DNA of 64,000 nucleotides. It comes from Rhopalosiphum padi. Lineage: Eukaryota > Arthropoda > Insecta > Hemiptera > Aphididae. Shown one piece after another: positions 1-11,400 of the stretch. Positions within the stretch are counted from its first letter, which is position 1. Every line of letters begins with the position of its first letter. The position numbers and the translations under genes were made by a program. The stretch covers positions 1,116,001 to 1,180,000 of the forward strand of contig NC_083600.1 in assembly GCF_020882245.1 (NCBI RefSeq). Direction: 5' to 3'. Under the pieces are notes generated by a model. The model worked only from the letters and a program-made list of their open reading frames with translations, did no database searches and was not told the DNA's origin.

Positions 1-1582
1 TACATTTCTATTTCATAAGCTATTAGCAAATGAAATATAATAATGGTGTTGTACGGATAAAAGTTGTAAAAGTTTGTTTAACGATACAATAAAGACATTT
101 TAATAAGCTCAAGTAAATTTGACGTTAATGATCACAATCATGAAGCGAATACTGATCAGATATTAAAACGTCAACAAATACGAAATGGTATTAAAAGAAA
201 GACAACTGACAATATTTGTGAGCGACCGTTAAAATTAATCCATGGTGGTTTAAAAGAAAGCGGTGAGTTCATAATTTATAATTTATCGTACATACGTATT
301 GTTAGTGACAACATTTTTATTTTTGATTATATTAATAGGAGTTGAGAATATTATCACAACAGATTTTTCGAAAAGGAATTCATGAAGCCCGTAGAAAAAT
401 CCTTCCAGCTAAACCAACCAATATACAACAAGTGCATGACGCTTTAAGGTCCATTGATATCAAACCAAACGAAGGTGAACAATTTTTAATTATCAACGAT
501 AATATTAAGAATTTTATTTTATTTTCATGTAAAAGTAACTTACGAAGTTTATCATCAATTTCTCAAATTTATGTCGATGGGACATTCCGATGCTGTACTA
601 AATATTTTTGTTAATTATTTACTATCCATGCATTGAGAAATGGTCATTATTATCCTATTGCTTATTTTTTATTACCAGATAAAAAATTTAAAAGCTATCA
701 AAATGCATTTCATTGACTTATTGAACAGTGTAATACATTTCATTTTGTCTTAAGCCCGATATAGTTATATTCGTAGACTTTGAAACATCTATACACAAGG
801 CAATTTGTTTAACTTGGCCATTGGTTATTATAAAAGGTTGCAGGTTCCATCTAGGTCAATCGCGGTGGTGAAAAATACAATCTTTAGGGTTAAGTACAGA
901 TTATAAAGACAGATAGCGAAATAGGCAAATTTTTAACGTATATATTTGGATTACCATTTTTAAAACCTGAAATGGTAGAGGCATGTTTTGTATAGATTTA
1001 GTTTCTATACAACCTTCAACGGCAAAAATACAATTATTATGTGATTATTTAGTAGAAATAACTTATATTGACGATAATTCCGATTTTCCATCGAATGTAT
1101 GGGCTACTTGTAGTTCTAGTACAGTGTTTCCCAACTGGTGTTCCGCGGAACCTAAAGGTTCCGTCAGCCGGTGCCAAGGGTTACGAAAATAGGGTTCCGT
1201 GAGAAATTTGGGAAAATATAAATTAATTAATAATATTTTTGATTTGAATTATGATTTTAATATAGTTCATAGAATAGCTCCAAAAATGATATGGGGGTTC
1301 CACAGAACGTTCAAGCTCCTGCAAAGGTTCCGGGAGTAAAAGAAGTCGGGAAACACTGTTCTAGTACATACTTGACAACAAACGTATGTGAAAGTTTCCA
1401 TTCTAAACTTAATTGATTATCCAAGTATATATCAATTTTTGGATATTTTGAAACAATGTCAAACCGTTGCCAAAATTAAAATTCAATCTATAGTCTGTGC
1501 TCCTCGGGGAACAACTAAACAAATTAATAAAAAAAAATATAGAAACGCAAATAAAAAAATTAAACAGCTTAGAAATATCTAA
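1..1582 (+). pseudogene. Decayed FLYWCH / MULE-type transposase
   Basis: The plus strand reads as a broken Mutator-like transposase. Bases 44-80 encode W-C-C-T-D-K-S-C and bases 118-262 encode a stretch with D-H-N-H-E, the two halves of a FLYWCH zinc finger. A probable GT donor follows near 264. The transposase part resumes about 340; its main open stretch ends at an in-frame stop at 612-614, but translation continues in the same frame with typical MULE text (LFTIHALRNGHYYPIAYFLLPDK). Another in-frame stop lies near 716, then a frameshift leads into VDFETSIHKAI and GCRFHLGQ, the conserved MULE core. TTNVCESFHSKLN near 1376-1415 is the usual distal motif. The gene is interrupted by a 237-bp MITE at 1122-1358. 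Several stops plus a frameshift make it non-functional. The copy probably starts before the window. Confidence 0.85.
1122..1358. mobile_element. hAT-type MITE inside the MULE pseudogene
   Basis: A 237-bp element with terminal inverted repeats CAGTGTTTCCCAAC at the left and GTCGGGAAACACTG at the right. It is flanked on both sides by the identical 8-bp sequence TTCTAGTA (1114-1121 and 1359-1366). An 8-bp target duplication with CAGTG termini is characteristic of hAT transposons. There is no transposase inside, so it is non-autonomous. Removing the element and one duplication rejoins the surrounding transposase reading, which dates it after the MULE insertion. Confidence 0.9.
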
Positions 1583-2269
1583 TTTTGATTTTGTGAAAAT
1601 AATGAGTTCTAAAAATCTACCTTTAACTATAACTTAGCACTAAAATTATTTTACTGTTTATTATTGTCATATGTATTTTATAACTTTTTGTATTGTAAGC
1701 AATTTATTATTTTATTATTCGACTACTTGTATGTATATGTACTATTTAATTAATTATTAATTTTCCTATGTAGCCATAAGCCATGTAGATCACAAAGTTA
1801 ATATATTATTTATTATAACCATAAACCAGACATATTATAATGTATATCATTAAATATTGTAATAACGAATAATTGTTTTAAATTTTTAAATTATTTAAAT
1901 AAAAGACTTTGAATTTAAAATATTCAGTATTTGAATTATTTACTTTATTTTATTAATTATCAGCTATTTTGTGAACCAATATGTGCTTGGACGCAATTGG
2001 GATACTTATATTTGGGGTAAAATACGACTATCTGTATTCGGGCAACTCCGAAGGTAGGTATCTATCTACTAGGTATTTATCTACGATAAAACTGAGATAC
2101 ACCAATATAGCGCCATAGGTAACCATACTATAAGTACATATTTAGTAACCTATTTTATATTTTTCATTTTTCGGGTAAAGTCGAATTTCACAGCAATATT
2201 TTACATATATATATATAACTATATAGTATTAATTATATCTAATTAAGAGTGCATTTAATTAGGTACCTA
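1583..2269. other. A+T-rich spacer, no gene
   Basis: No coding signal was found. Bases about 2072-2113 form one arm of an imperfect 42-bp inverted repeat whose other arm is at about 3917-3958 (shared core ACTGAGATACACCAATATAG). This indicates that a related repeat was copied in opposite orientation on both sides of the 2272 element boundary. Confidence 0.6.
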
Positions 2270-2399
2270 TACGGGGTGATTCTTTTATCATAAAACACTC
2301 ATTATTTCAAAAAGTATTCATGTTTTTGAAAATATTTTTTTACATAGTTTCAAATTGTTACAAAAACAATGTTTTTAAAAATGTTATATTTTTAAATAT

Positions 2400-3260
2400 T
2401 TTTTGTTGAGTCGGTAGAGTAGTTTTACGATGTTTGAGAAGTTCATTATATTTCGTGGCTTTGATGTTTCTTTGGTTTTTGGTGATATTTTTGTACACGG
2501 GACAGCCCTTGTAGGAGGCTGTACGTGGGTCCTCAGCATAATGCGCATTTCACGGGAGTGGATGACGGTTTTAAGCATTCGGAGGATAAATGTTTATCTC
2601 CGCATTTGACACAGCGAGGTGTATGGCGACAAAAGTTACTTGTATGAAAGTAAGCTTGTTACGATTTGCATTGAAGAGGGGCACGTTTTTTATTTGGCAG
2701 CTCAACTTTGATTTTGCCGTGTAACAGCGAGTCCAGATTGAGAATGTCGCTATTATTAGTTGCAGGTTTTACGTCGATACGAAAAAGAGGCAATGCGCTT
2801 TTATTTATACGGTGTAAGATATTGGTGACCTGAATTACTTCATGGCTTTTATCTGTAATGTAGGATTGTATGTCTTCAATAGGCGTAGACGGGTGGAGGT
2901 GTCTGATAAATACACTGTACGGTTTTATTAGCTTGGGCAGGTGAGTGTGGAATTGGATCTGTTCATTATCATTTAGGTATTTAAAAATTGTATTCTAGGC
3001 AATTATAGTGTCAGCGTGTATAATTAGATATTTAGGAGTTGATTTAAATTGAATACTCGACTGGTCAATTATATCAAAAAGATCCTTTTTGAGCGTAGAG
3101 AATACATAGCCTTCACTTACATAAAAGGGAGGTGACTGTACTTTAACCATTTGGGATGACTCTATAATGGCCTGAGGTGTGTTGGGTTGATCTTACATAC
3201 AGATGACTAGTGTTGGGCGGAGGAGAATATCGCCATCTTCGGAGAGAAAAGCGTATCTAT
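2400..3260 (-). pseudogene. Decayed gag-like ORF1 (pre-C2HC and zinc knuckles) of a retrotransposon
   Basis: On the minus strand the translation, with a few in-frame stops, resembles the nucleic-acid-binding ORF1 protein of jockey/X-type non-LTR retrotransposons. A pre-knuckle region of about 120 residues (2700-3100) contains KPYSVFIRHLHPSTPIEDI. It is followed by knuckles around CVKCGDKHLSSEC and CALC (2520-2630). Stops interrupt it near 2545, 2660, 2998 and 3193. No reverse transcriptase is present nearby. It lies wholly inside the TIR-bounded element, so it was captured or inserted there. Family assignment is by recognition of the motif order only. Confidence 0.6.
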
Positions 3261-3329
3261 TGGGAGAAACAAATGATGTGCTTTTTTTTCGCCGTCTTTG
3301 GTAGACGATGATGATAAGTAGAACTAGGA

Positions 3330-3660
3330 TTTTAATGACCTAAAAAATACACAAAAATGCACTAAAAAAAATGCAAATATGACCTAAAAACTCTAAAAAA
3401 TGAACTTAAAAATGACCAAAAAATGAACTATTTTAATTGCCTATAGGTACTAATTGGGATTACCTAAACAACACATATCAAAAAGGCTTAAAATATGAAC
3501 GTAATATTTGTAATATTTCGTAAAAATGACCTTAAAAATGCAATAAAATGCATTTAACACGAAAAATGCAAAATAAAAATTACATATTCTAAATTGTTAT
3601 ATCACGAAACAAATTTAGTTTTTGGTTAAACTTGTATAGCACTTAAAGAAAAAAAATGCA
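3330..3660. repeat. Degenerate AAAATGAC/AAAATGCA-rich block
   Basis: A low-complexity tract in which AAAATGAC, AAAATGCA and AAAATGAAC recur at irregular spacing. No reading frame is supported. It could be a decayed simple repeat or part of a non-autonomous transposon interior. Confidence 0.5.
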
Positions 3661-3819
3661 AAAGTCAACAAAATCCTATCTCTAATGATAAGTTACATTT
3701 TGAAGTATTACGGGGCAAATTTAAAACTGGATATAGAACGACATTAGCGAAAGCCGATAACAGACGGAGGTAACGCACGTCCGCTCACGATGAGCGTCAA
3801 CGATCGACTGAGTTATGTG

Positions 3820-3920
3820 TTATAAGTATTTAAAGTTTGACTAGCGGAGTAGTGGACAAACAGTTTGCGGGGTAACCCCGTACCACACCACTCCGAGCAT
3901 CCAAACTTTAAATACTTAAG
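3820..3920. mobile_element. Palindromic mini-element, copy 1
   Basis: About 100 bp that folds on itself. The outer arms AAGTATTTAAAGTTTG and CCAAACTTTAAATACTT enclose CGGAGTAGTGG against CCACACCACTCCG, with GCGGGGTAACCCCG at the centre. A second copy lies in the opposite orientation at 6085-6180. A foldback MITE is the likely explanation. Confidence 0.65.
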
Positions 3921-4439
3921 GCGCTATATTGGTGTATCTCAGTTTTATTGTAGATACCTAACTTAATTCTATAGTCGATATTAGTGTAGGTACTTTGCCT
4001 TGTGATAAATTCAACTGAGATGGATAATCCACCTGTAGTGAATACGATGTAGCACTTGAAATATTGTCTACAGCGCTTGAATTAGGAGGGTAGACGTGGA
4101 AGACAGAATCTACCTACTTCTTTTATTTTTTTTTAGCATACCCCTTCTATTTATTTGAAACGGAACGCTGGAAACACAACAATTGCTGTAGTGAATTTGA
4201 AAATCATCAGTTTTTCTGGTGCAAAATATAACTATATAACCTATACAGCCATAATATTTGTATATTCGTATCTAACTATAGAAAAAAATTAATAATATAA
4301 TAATTAATAATTAATATAATCAATCGTTAGGCCGCGGCGACCACACGTCCATACCTAGACATATTTTCTATGCGACCACTGGGATCCTGGCTATTGTGAA
4401 CGTGATTATATTTCACGTTTTATTATATATAAGAAGATG

Positions 4440-4714
4440 CCAAGGGCGTATTTGAGTTGAGTCCATGGGTGGAGGGGGGACAAAATTATTTTTCTTCTAT
4501 ACAAACTAAAAATAATTTACAGTTGATTACCTAAATGGGTATAAAATAATTTTTATGTTAAGTATAATGATATCAATACTAATACGATTTACAATCTTTA
4601 TCAAATAGAAAAATGTTTAAATAAATTATTAATTAATGTATTAAATAGAAAAAAAAACAAGTGACGAGGGGGGAGGGCGAATACTCACTTCTCCATCCTC
4701 AATTACGCCCTTGG
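4440..4714. mobile_element. MITE of the CAAGGGCGTATTTGAG family, copy 1
   Basis: A 275-bp element with ends CCAAGGGCGTATTTGAGTTG and AATTACGCCCTTGG. It is flanked by identical AAGATG hexamers at 4434-4439 and 4715-4720, read as a 6-bp target duplication. The interior has G-rich tracts next to both ends and shares TTTTTCTTCTATACAAACTA with the copy at 22013-22276. No coding capacity. Confidence 0.8.
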
Positions 4715-4979
4715 AAGATGTTAAATTTATGAGTGTTTTTTCAACAAATTTTACGATTCACTTTGTAACGCAGAAATTGGCCAGAGTTGAGTTAATTGCT
4801 CTGTTTTTATAGGAAATCTGTAAAAAAAAAATTCATAACTAGGGGCTTATAAATAACAAACCTAATTCAATTAACGTGGATAAAGGTATTACCAAAAAAA
4901 CAATTGTATAATAGTCAATTATTGTACGTTGCAATTTTACAACTATAACAAAATTAACGTTTTCGTAATGTGACTGGCA

Positions 4980-5770
4980 GTCTTGCGCCCGAACTGTGCC
5001 AGACTTATATAAGCCACGGAACAAAGCCAAGGTCGAATTTTGTTTGTGCATACCAGAGCTTGAGCTAAGGAAATGTTAGAGCTACGAATAGGTATAAATA
5101 AAATCACTATTTAATAATTTGAGTAAAAGCGATATAATGTGCAGGCAACATAAAATATGCTAAAAATCAAAAAATCTCTGACAAAAAATATAGACATCAG
5201 ATGCCTTCCTTAATCGCGCAAGTCTGCCCGGGTGGGTCTTGCTACGACGGAGGAAAGACAGTGAATGGCAATGCTGGTCGTTTCACAGGGCTTTTTATAC
5301 CTGCCGTAGCTCTGCGTATGTCGACAATGTCGATAACGCACAGGGAAACGGGGTTTTACAAATATACGTATTATTTAGGAAACATACTTGAACACATACG
5401 AAAAATGTATTCATAGTTCATACGAATGACTGTTTATCGCATAATACGGGAACAAAAAAAAATAAAATACTTACTGCCCGAACGGTGAGAGACGGAACAA
5501 GACCAAGGTCGAACTTTGTTTGTGCATATAGCTTGAGCTAAGGAAATGTTAGTGCTGCGAATAGGTATGAAAAAAATCACTATTTGATAATACGAGTAAG
5601 ATAATGTGCAGGCAACATAATATGCTCATAATCAAAAAACTTGGATACCAGATGCCTTTCCTAATCGCGCAAGTCTGCCCGGGGTGGGTCTTGCTACGAC
5701 GATGGATAGACGGTGAATGGCAATGCTGACCGTTTCGCAGGGCCTTTTATACCTGATTCATTAGCGATTA
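4980..5770. repeat. Tandem duplication, period about 470 bp
   Basis: Two diverged direct copies, about 4988-5313 and 5474-5755. Matching landmarks include CCAAGGTCGAA (about 5027 and 5502), GTGCAGGCAACATA (5139 and 5606) and CGCGCAAGTCTGCCCGGG (about 5216 and 5677). Each copy ends with a G+C-richer part and TTTTATACCTG. The arrangement resembles promoter or LTR-like monomers of a retroelement, but no coding region follows. The short ORFs in this block differ between copies and are not supported as genes. Confidence 0.75.
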
Positions 5771-6084
5771 CACAGGACCGGTCTCGTGTGGCAGATAACA
5801 AACGGGGCGTCGAAACCCCAAAAGTGCATCGTCGATGAACGCACAAATAAAAGTTATTATAAAAATAAGATAAAAATTATTATAATAATAATAAAAATAG
5901 TAATATTAATAATAATAATAAGATTAGGAATAAGAATAATACGAATGATACGTAAAAGAAAAAGAAAAGAAGAATTTAGAACTTTCCCCGTGGACCCCCC
6001 TCACACCGAACGGAAAAATCCCCCCTCGTACAAAAAATTAAAAGATAAATATTAAACAATTAATTTATTATGTACAATGCAAAT

Positions 6085-6180
6085 TAATAAATTTGCACGG
6101 AGTGGAGTGGTATATAGGGTTATCCCGCAAAATGATTGTCCACTACTCCGCTTGTCTAAACTTTAAATACTTATAACTCA
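6085..6180. mobile_element. Palindromic mini-element, copy 2 (inverted)
   Basis: This is the reverse complement of the 3820-3920 element with several changes. CGGAGTGGAGTGG pairs with CCACTACTCCG, followed by CTAAACTTTAAATACTTATA. It sits just inside the right TIR of the 4.16-kb element. Confidence 0.6.
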
Positions 6181-6436
6181 TAAACTACTCGTCCTAAATT
6201 CAATTATTATGTATCAAAATACTCAGAAGATTATTCTGCTTTGGAATATGAAATTAAAACTATATGTTGTCGTTCAAAAAAGTAAAAAACTTATAAGGAT
6301 AAAAAATATTTAAAAGTATAATTTTTTAATAAAAATGTTGTTTTTGGAACAACTTGAAACAACGTAAAAAAATGTTTTCAAAAACATGAATACTTTTGTA
6401 ATAATGAGTGTTTTATGATCAAAGAATCACCCTGTA

Positions 6437-8418
6437 CATGTATTATCCACAGCTGCTTATTAGTACATTTAATATTTAATTTTTATGATTTAACTTAATG
6501 TATGACCTACAGGTTTTTAGAAACACATTTAACATTATAGGTATATCAATTTTTAATAGTTTTTGAAAACAAAACAGCGCACGATATCTAGTTAACGGCA
6601 CACAATCGACATATACCTACTAATCTCCGTATACATTTATTTCACAAGTTTCAAAGTATTATTGGATAGATAGTAGCCAAATCATAATACTCCTATCAAC
6701 TATTGATTTAAATAATCACATAGGTAAGTACCACAGGTCCACAGATATACATAAATATATATTAATATATTATATATGTATATAATATCTGTCGTAGGTA
6801 CCTTTTATACTGATATCAGATAATTGGGATGCAGTTCATAGCCTCGTAGGTATGCAGCCGTTTGTAGTAGTATCTTTCTCAATTGCATTAAATAAAACAA
6901 CTATAATAAATAATAGACATGACGATTAGTAAATTATTAAACGACAAACTTTATTAGTTAGGTACATTTAATACCAAATAAATGGAGTATGATGTTCTAC
7001 AAGTACCTATAATAAAAATCACGAAATTAATCAATTAACTATAATAGTTAATAATAGTTACCTAAATAGCTGCTATCTTCTAAAGAAGAAAATCTAAGTA
7101 ATTTCATAACCAGTCCTAAATCCTAAAGAAGGTAAACGCCGGTAACATAGGCCATGTGTTTATAGTTAATCATACATATTATATAATATATTAAGTGCTT
7201 TTCGAGAATAATATAGTTACCAGCAAAGATTTTATATACAAACAATATGACAAGAAAAGAAAATTATCAAAGGGTAAAAAATTGAAAAATAATATGTAAA
7301 TAATAAAATGTAATTCAATTAGAAACATAGTTAAAGAATTTTAACATAAATAAAATAATTAACAATTTGTAAACAAATAATAATTATATAATAATAAATA
7401 AAAAAGAACTATATCAGTCACGGTTTTGAGTGAACATTATATTCAATTGAACTAATTATAAAAAATTAATTTATTTTACTTTGCTTCTAAAAAAAAAATT
7501 GCTTAATGCCATTAAAATCACAATTATAAATCTAAATAGCAGTCTTTAAAAAAATAAATTTGTAATATAACTCATATCCTACTTTTATTTTTACTGTAGT
7601 TGTAATATTGAGAAAAATTATATAATTGCATATTATGTGAAAATTGTATTTCAGATACATGTATGTTATTTTTATTTATATATAGTCATACATAGAAATA
7701 TAATATTTGTTTGTATTTAAGTATTAAAGTATGTATCAGAATATTATAATTAATAAATATGATCACAAATAGCATCAATTTTACAAATAGAAACAATTGC
7801 ATAATTGGAAATAAATAATAAAAATTTTTTAATAACTGAGCAAATTCATTATTATTATAATACCTAATAATAAATTTGCTAGTAGTCTATATAAAGCAAT
7901 AAAGTAGGTAGTGGCCAAGACTTTGTTCGACAAGTATACAACGACACTGTTACAAATATCAAAATGTTATAGATATTATAACAGTAAAATACTTATTAAA
8001 TGACACTTATACATTGAATACTATTTAATAGTTCTAAAATTAACAAATTCTGTGCTTTTCAGATTAGTTATTTAATACTCGTAAGAAATACCCTTTGGGC
8101 TGATAACTATTATACCCATGGTCAATTAAAAATTTAAATACATGAAATTTAGAAATGCAAATTGAAAATCATTTACTAGATTTCATAGTTGAAATATCTG
8201 TTTTAAAATGAACATTGATTGAAATTATCATTAAATGAATAAACAATTAGCTAAGACAAAAATAGGAGTATTGAATAATAAATTATAATATGGTATGTAT
8301 GACACTGTAATGATAAATAAAATGTTCATACATATAAAAAAATCAGATGTCAAATCTAATTGGAATATAAACGTAACATTATGGAGATTTTAACTTGTTA
8401 ATAAGTAATAGTCAATTT
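6437..8418. other. A+T-rich intergenic DNA and 3' flank of the transporter gene
   Basis: No ORF or RNA gene was recognised. The part next to 8418 should contain the 3' UTR of the minus-strand transporter gene. Several TTTATT hexamers (AATAAA on the minus strand) are present, but none could be chosen as the poly(A) signal. Confidence 0.5.
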
Positions 8419-8488
8419 TTAGACACTTGTTGCCAAACTTGAACGTCTTTTAGCTGTAAATATCACATTGTCTTCTATTGCTGCACAT
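8419..8488 (-). CDS. Alternative last coding exon of the MCT gene
   Basis: On the minus strand a good acceptor (TTTTAACAG) precedes 70 nt that read CAAIEDNVIFTAKRRSSLATSV and a stop. The frame is the one needed after the donor AA|GTAATA at 9270/9269. That donor overlaps the stop codon of the shorter form (AAG AAG TAA), so splicing removes the stop. A weaker donor CG|GTATAG earlier in exon 6 has the same phase. The exon is too short to be judged from composition; the evidence is frame, acceptor quality and a plausible basic/serine tail. Confidence 0.6.
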
Positions 8489-11400
8489 CTGTTAAAATAA
8501 AATAAAAATTAACAATCATGTAAACTAAACAATACATTTCTTTCGCATTAAAAATCAAGCATATACGCATTATTTAGATATAATAATATAGTGAAATCCT
8601 TTAATTTAAAGTGAACTAACTGTTGATTCTTTTAAAAAAAAAAAACTACAAATACCATAATAGAAGTTTATCATGTTGTTGTTTTTTTTTTTACTATAAC
8701 TACAAACAGAGATCTTCATTAATATTTTTATAGGGAACAAACAATAGAAGCAACGAAAACTAAAAGAATGTTAAAAGGCTCAATTTATAATAAATCAACA
8801 CAGTTAAACAGTTGGAATGATTAAGCATGCTCACTCCTATTTTTTTTTTTTTTTTCAATGATGAAATTATCCAAATTATGTTTTATAAACCAAGAAAATA
8901 GTCCATGATAATGTTAGAGGCGAGTGACTACAATGACTTTAAATATAGTATTAATATTTAATTAATATACATTAATATTAATTAATTTTTTATTAATATA
9001 CACAATTAATATTTATATATTAAAATTGTTTCAGTACTGGACTGAATATTACACCTTTATTCATTTTGTAATTAATTTAAAACCCACAAAATATTATTAT
9101 CATTAGTACATAAAAATTAATGATTCAGATACTATTCGTTCAAATTTTTAAGTTGATACATCAATATTTTTAAAAATAGACATCAGCTTAAAAATGTATA
9201 GTAAAAAAAAATTAGTTTATATTATAGTACATAATAAATATTTGTATAAATTTAAAATGTTAATATTACTTCTTGCAATTCGAGGCTATGCTTATTATCT
9301 TATTTTTGTGATTTTTCAATAGTGTTTGCTTCCTTCTATACCGTGCCATTTTTTTTATTATTGGATGAACAAATAATAATAAACCCGACAATGCAATAAA
9401 TAAACCGGCTAGATAAAAAGATAAGTCATAACTTTCTGTTATATCATACAGACCACCTAAAACAAAAAATACATGCATATTTAATTATTTATATTTTATA
9501 TGATAGTATACAAAAATCAAACACTTTTTATAAAGAACTAACCAGCTAAAGGGGGTCCGATCAAATTAGCGATTCCTTGCACCAATAACAGAACGCCATA
9601 TGCATTGGTGAATCGTTCTAAAGAGATGATTTCAACCAATATGATTGAGGTGAACGAATAGTTTGCAGAAATGAATAGGCCAAAGAAACCAGATAAAATA
9701 CCCAAACTTAAATAACTTCCAAATATTGGAACTAATGCAATAACAAGTCCACAGAGTACCATTGAAACTGCATATACCATATTGGCGTTAACCCAAGCTT
9801 TATCACCAGCCCATCCTAATAATATCTATGATAAAAAAAAAGAAAAATAAATAAACAAACAATTTTATTAAATGGATTATATTGTATAAGTGATTGAAGA
9901 TTGAATTACTTCTCCAAACATGTTTAGTATTCCTATTAAGCTGATTAGGTATGATGCGTCTTCATCAGTGTGTCCTTTTTTTATAGCCAAGTCTGCAATG
10001 TAAACATATGGTACATCGTACCAAGTATACAAAAGGAAATTTGATATTGCAAACAATAGGAAGGGCATGTTTTTGAAATGTGAAAAATCCATCATGTCAA
10101 GTAGTAGATACCATAATTCCCAGAGACCAGCTGACCACTATTAATCATTTTTAATAAAAATTAATGATGTTAACATTATATATTATAGCATTATTGGGTA
10201 CTTCATGTTTTTCTTTAGCAATTGTTGTCATTGAGTTGCGGTAAATATTTGGACAAGAAGATGCTCTTAGTCTATATCTGTTTATATTAAGCATGGCACC
10301 TCTATATGTTAATGAATGTCTGTAACATAATTATTTTGGCTGTTAACAAAATCATGAATGGTTTTAATAATTATAAATTAAAAGAAACTTACCTATGAAT
10401 CTTAATATCTTGAAGATATGCAGTCTGAAGACGTTTGACTTGTGGATTATCTTTTTTTATCCACCAATCATAATCGCAGTTTTTTAAAATAATATTATTA
10501 CCATTATTCATTTTCATTATACCGACTTGATTACATTTACCACTGACAGCGTCCGTTTTATTTTCTTGACTATCTATTAACTTTTGTATACCAATAATTT
10601 GATTGACGTGTAAACTTTGTGTCGGAGACATATTACCCTTGAAAAAAAAAAAATTATAAAATATTGTCGGGGAGTGATTTTTGAACTACTAGATCAAAAA
10701 CAAAATAGCAGCTCTTATCCGGGTATTCAATATGCTGATAAAATAGAAAACCAGTATAAAGTGCAAATGCAATATTTACCGATTCGTTGATGCGTCCACT
10801 GTCGCTGAAACTTTTGGAGGGTATCAGCAGACTCGGGTAGTTTTGGACAAGCACAGAGTAGAGCTGTTTTTTCTGAGTGAGCGCCTCGAGGACTTCTAGC
10901 GGAACGTTCTCGTGGTTGTTGACGAACGTGGGCAAGTTGACCAGGGAATTGCACAGCCGCTGATCTTTAGCGGCCGCGCAGCAGTCATGTAGGTCACCAC
11001 CCCTGCCGACCGATTGCGCCGTCATACAACCGCCACCGCTACCGCGGTCTTCGTCTTGGAGGAAGGACACGACGACGCCGACGCCACCGGGATGAGTCGG
11101 GTCAACCGCATCGTCTTTGCCGGTGGTACCACAGCCGGAAGTCGGCGACGAGGGTAATTGCGTGTGTTGAGAATGCCTGTCGTAGCTGGCGGTTGACTTG
11201 AGTCGACGCTTCTGGAGTCGGGCGTCCTTTTTGCGCTTCCATTCGTTCTGGGCTCGCTCCTTGGTCCACGGCAGGTCACGCATCAGCATGCCAAACACGC
11301 ACAGGTTGAGGAACAGTCCGGCCAGGATGAGCGTGCAACCACGCCACCCGTAGTAGCTGAGCAACTCGTGGTTGAGTGGCGCGAAGATGAACGTGCCGAT

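Larger units (their letters stand above)
2272..6434. mobile_element. 4.16-kb TIR-bounded composite element with TA target site
   Basis: The ends are long inverted repeats. The left arm 2272-2405 begins CGGGGTGATTCTTTTATC and the right arm 6290-6434, read on the minus strand, begins CAGGGTGATTCTTTGATC. They stay alignable for about 135 bp. Each end abuts TA (2270-2271 and 6435-6436), as for Tc1/mariner-type insertion. The interior has no recognisable transposase. It contains a minus-strand gag fragment, two oppositely oriented palindromic mini-elements, a 275-bp MITE and a tandem duplication of about 470 bp. It could be one large non-autonomous element that gathered other repeats, or two inverted copies of a shorter MITE flanking unrelated DNA. 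The TIRs and TA sites are visible; the single-element reading is inferred. Confidence 0.65.

Noticed and set aside
5786..6055. 89-codon ORF rich in Ile and Lys
   Set aside because: Most of it is translated ATA/ATT-type simple repeat, and it lies inside a transposon-derived block.
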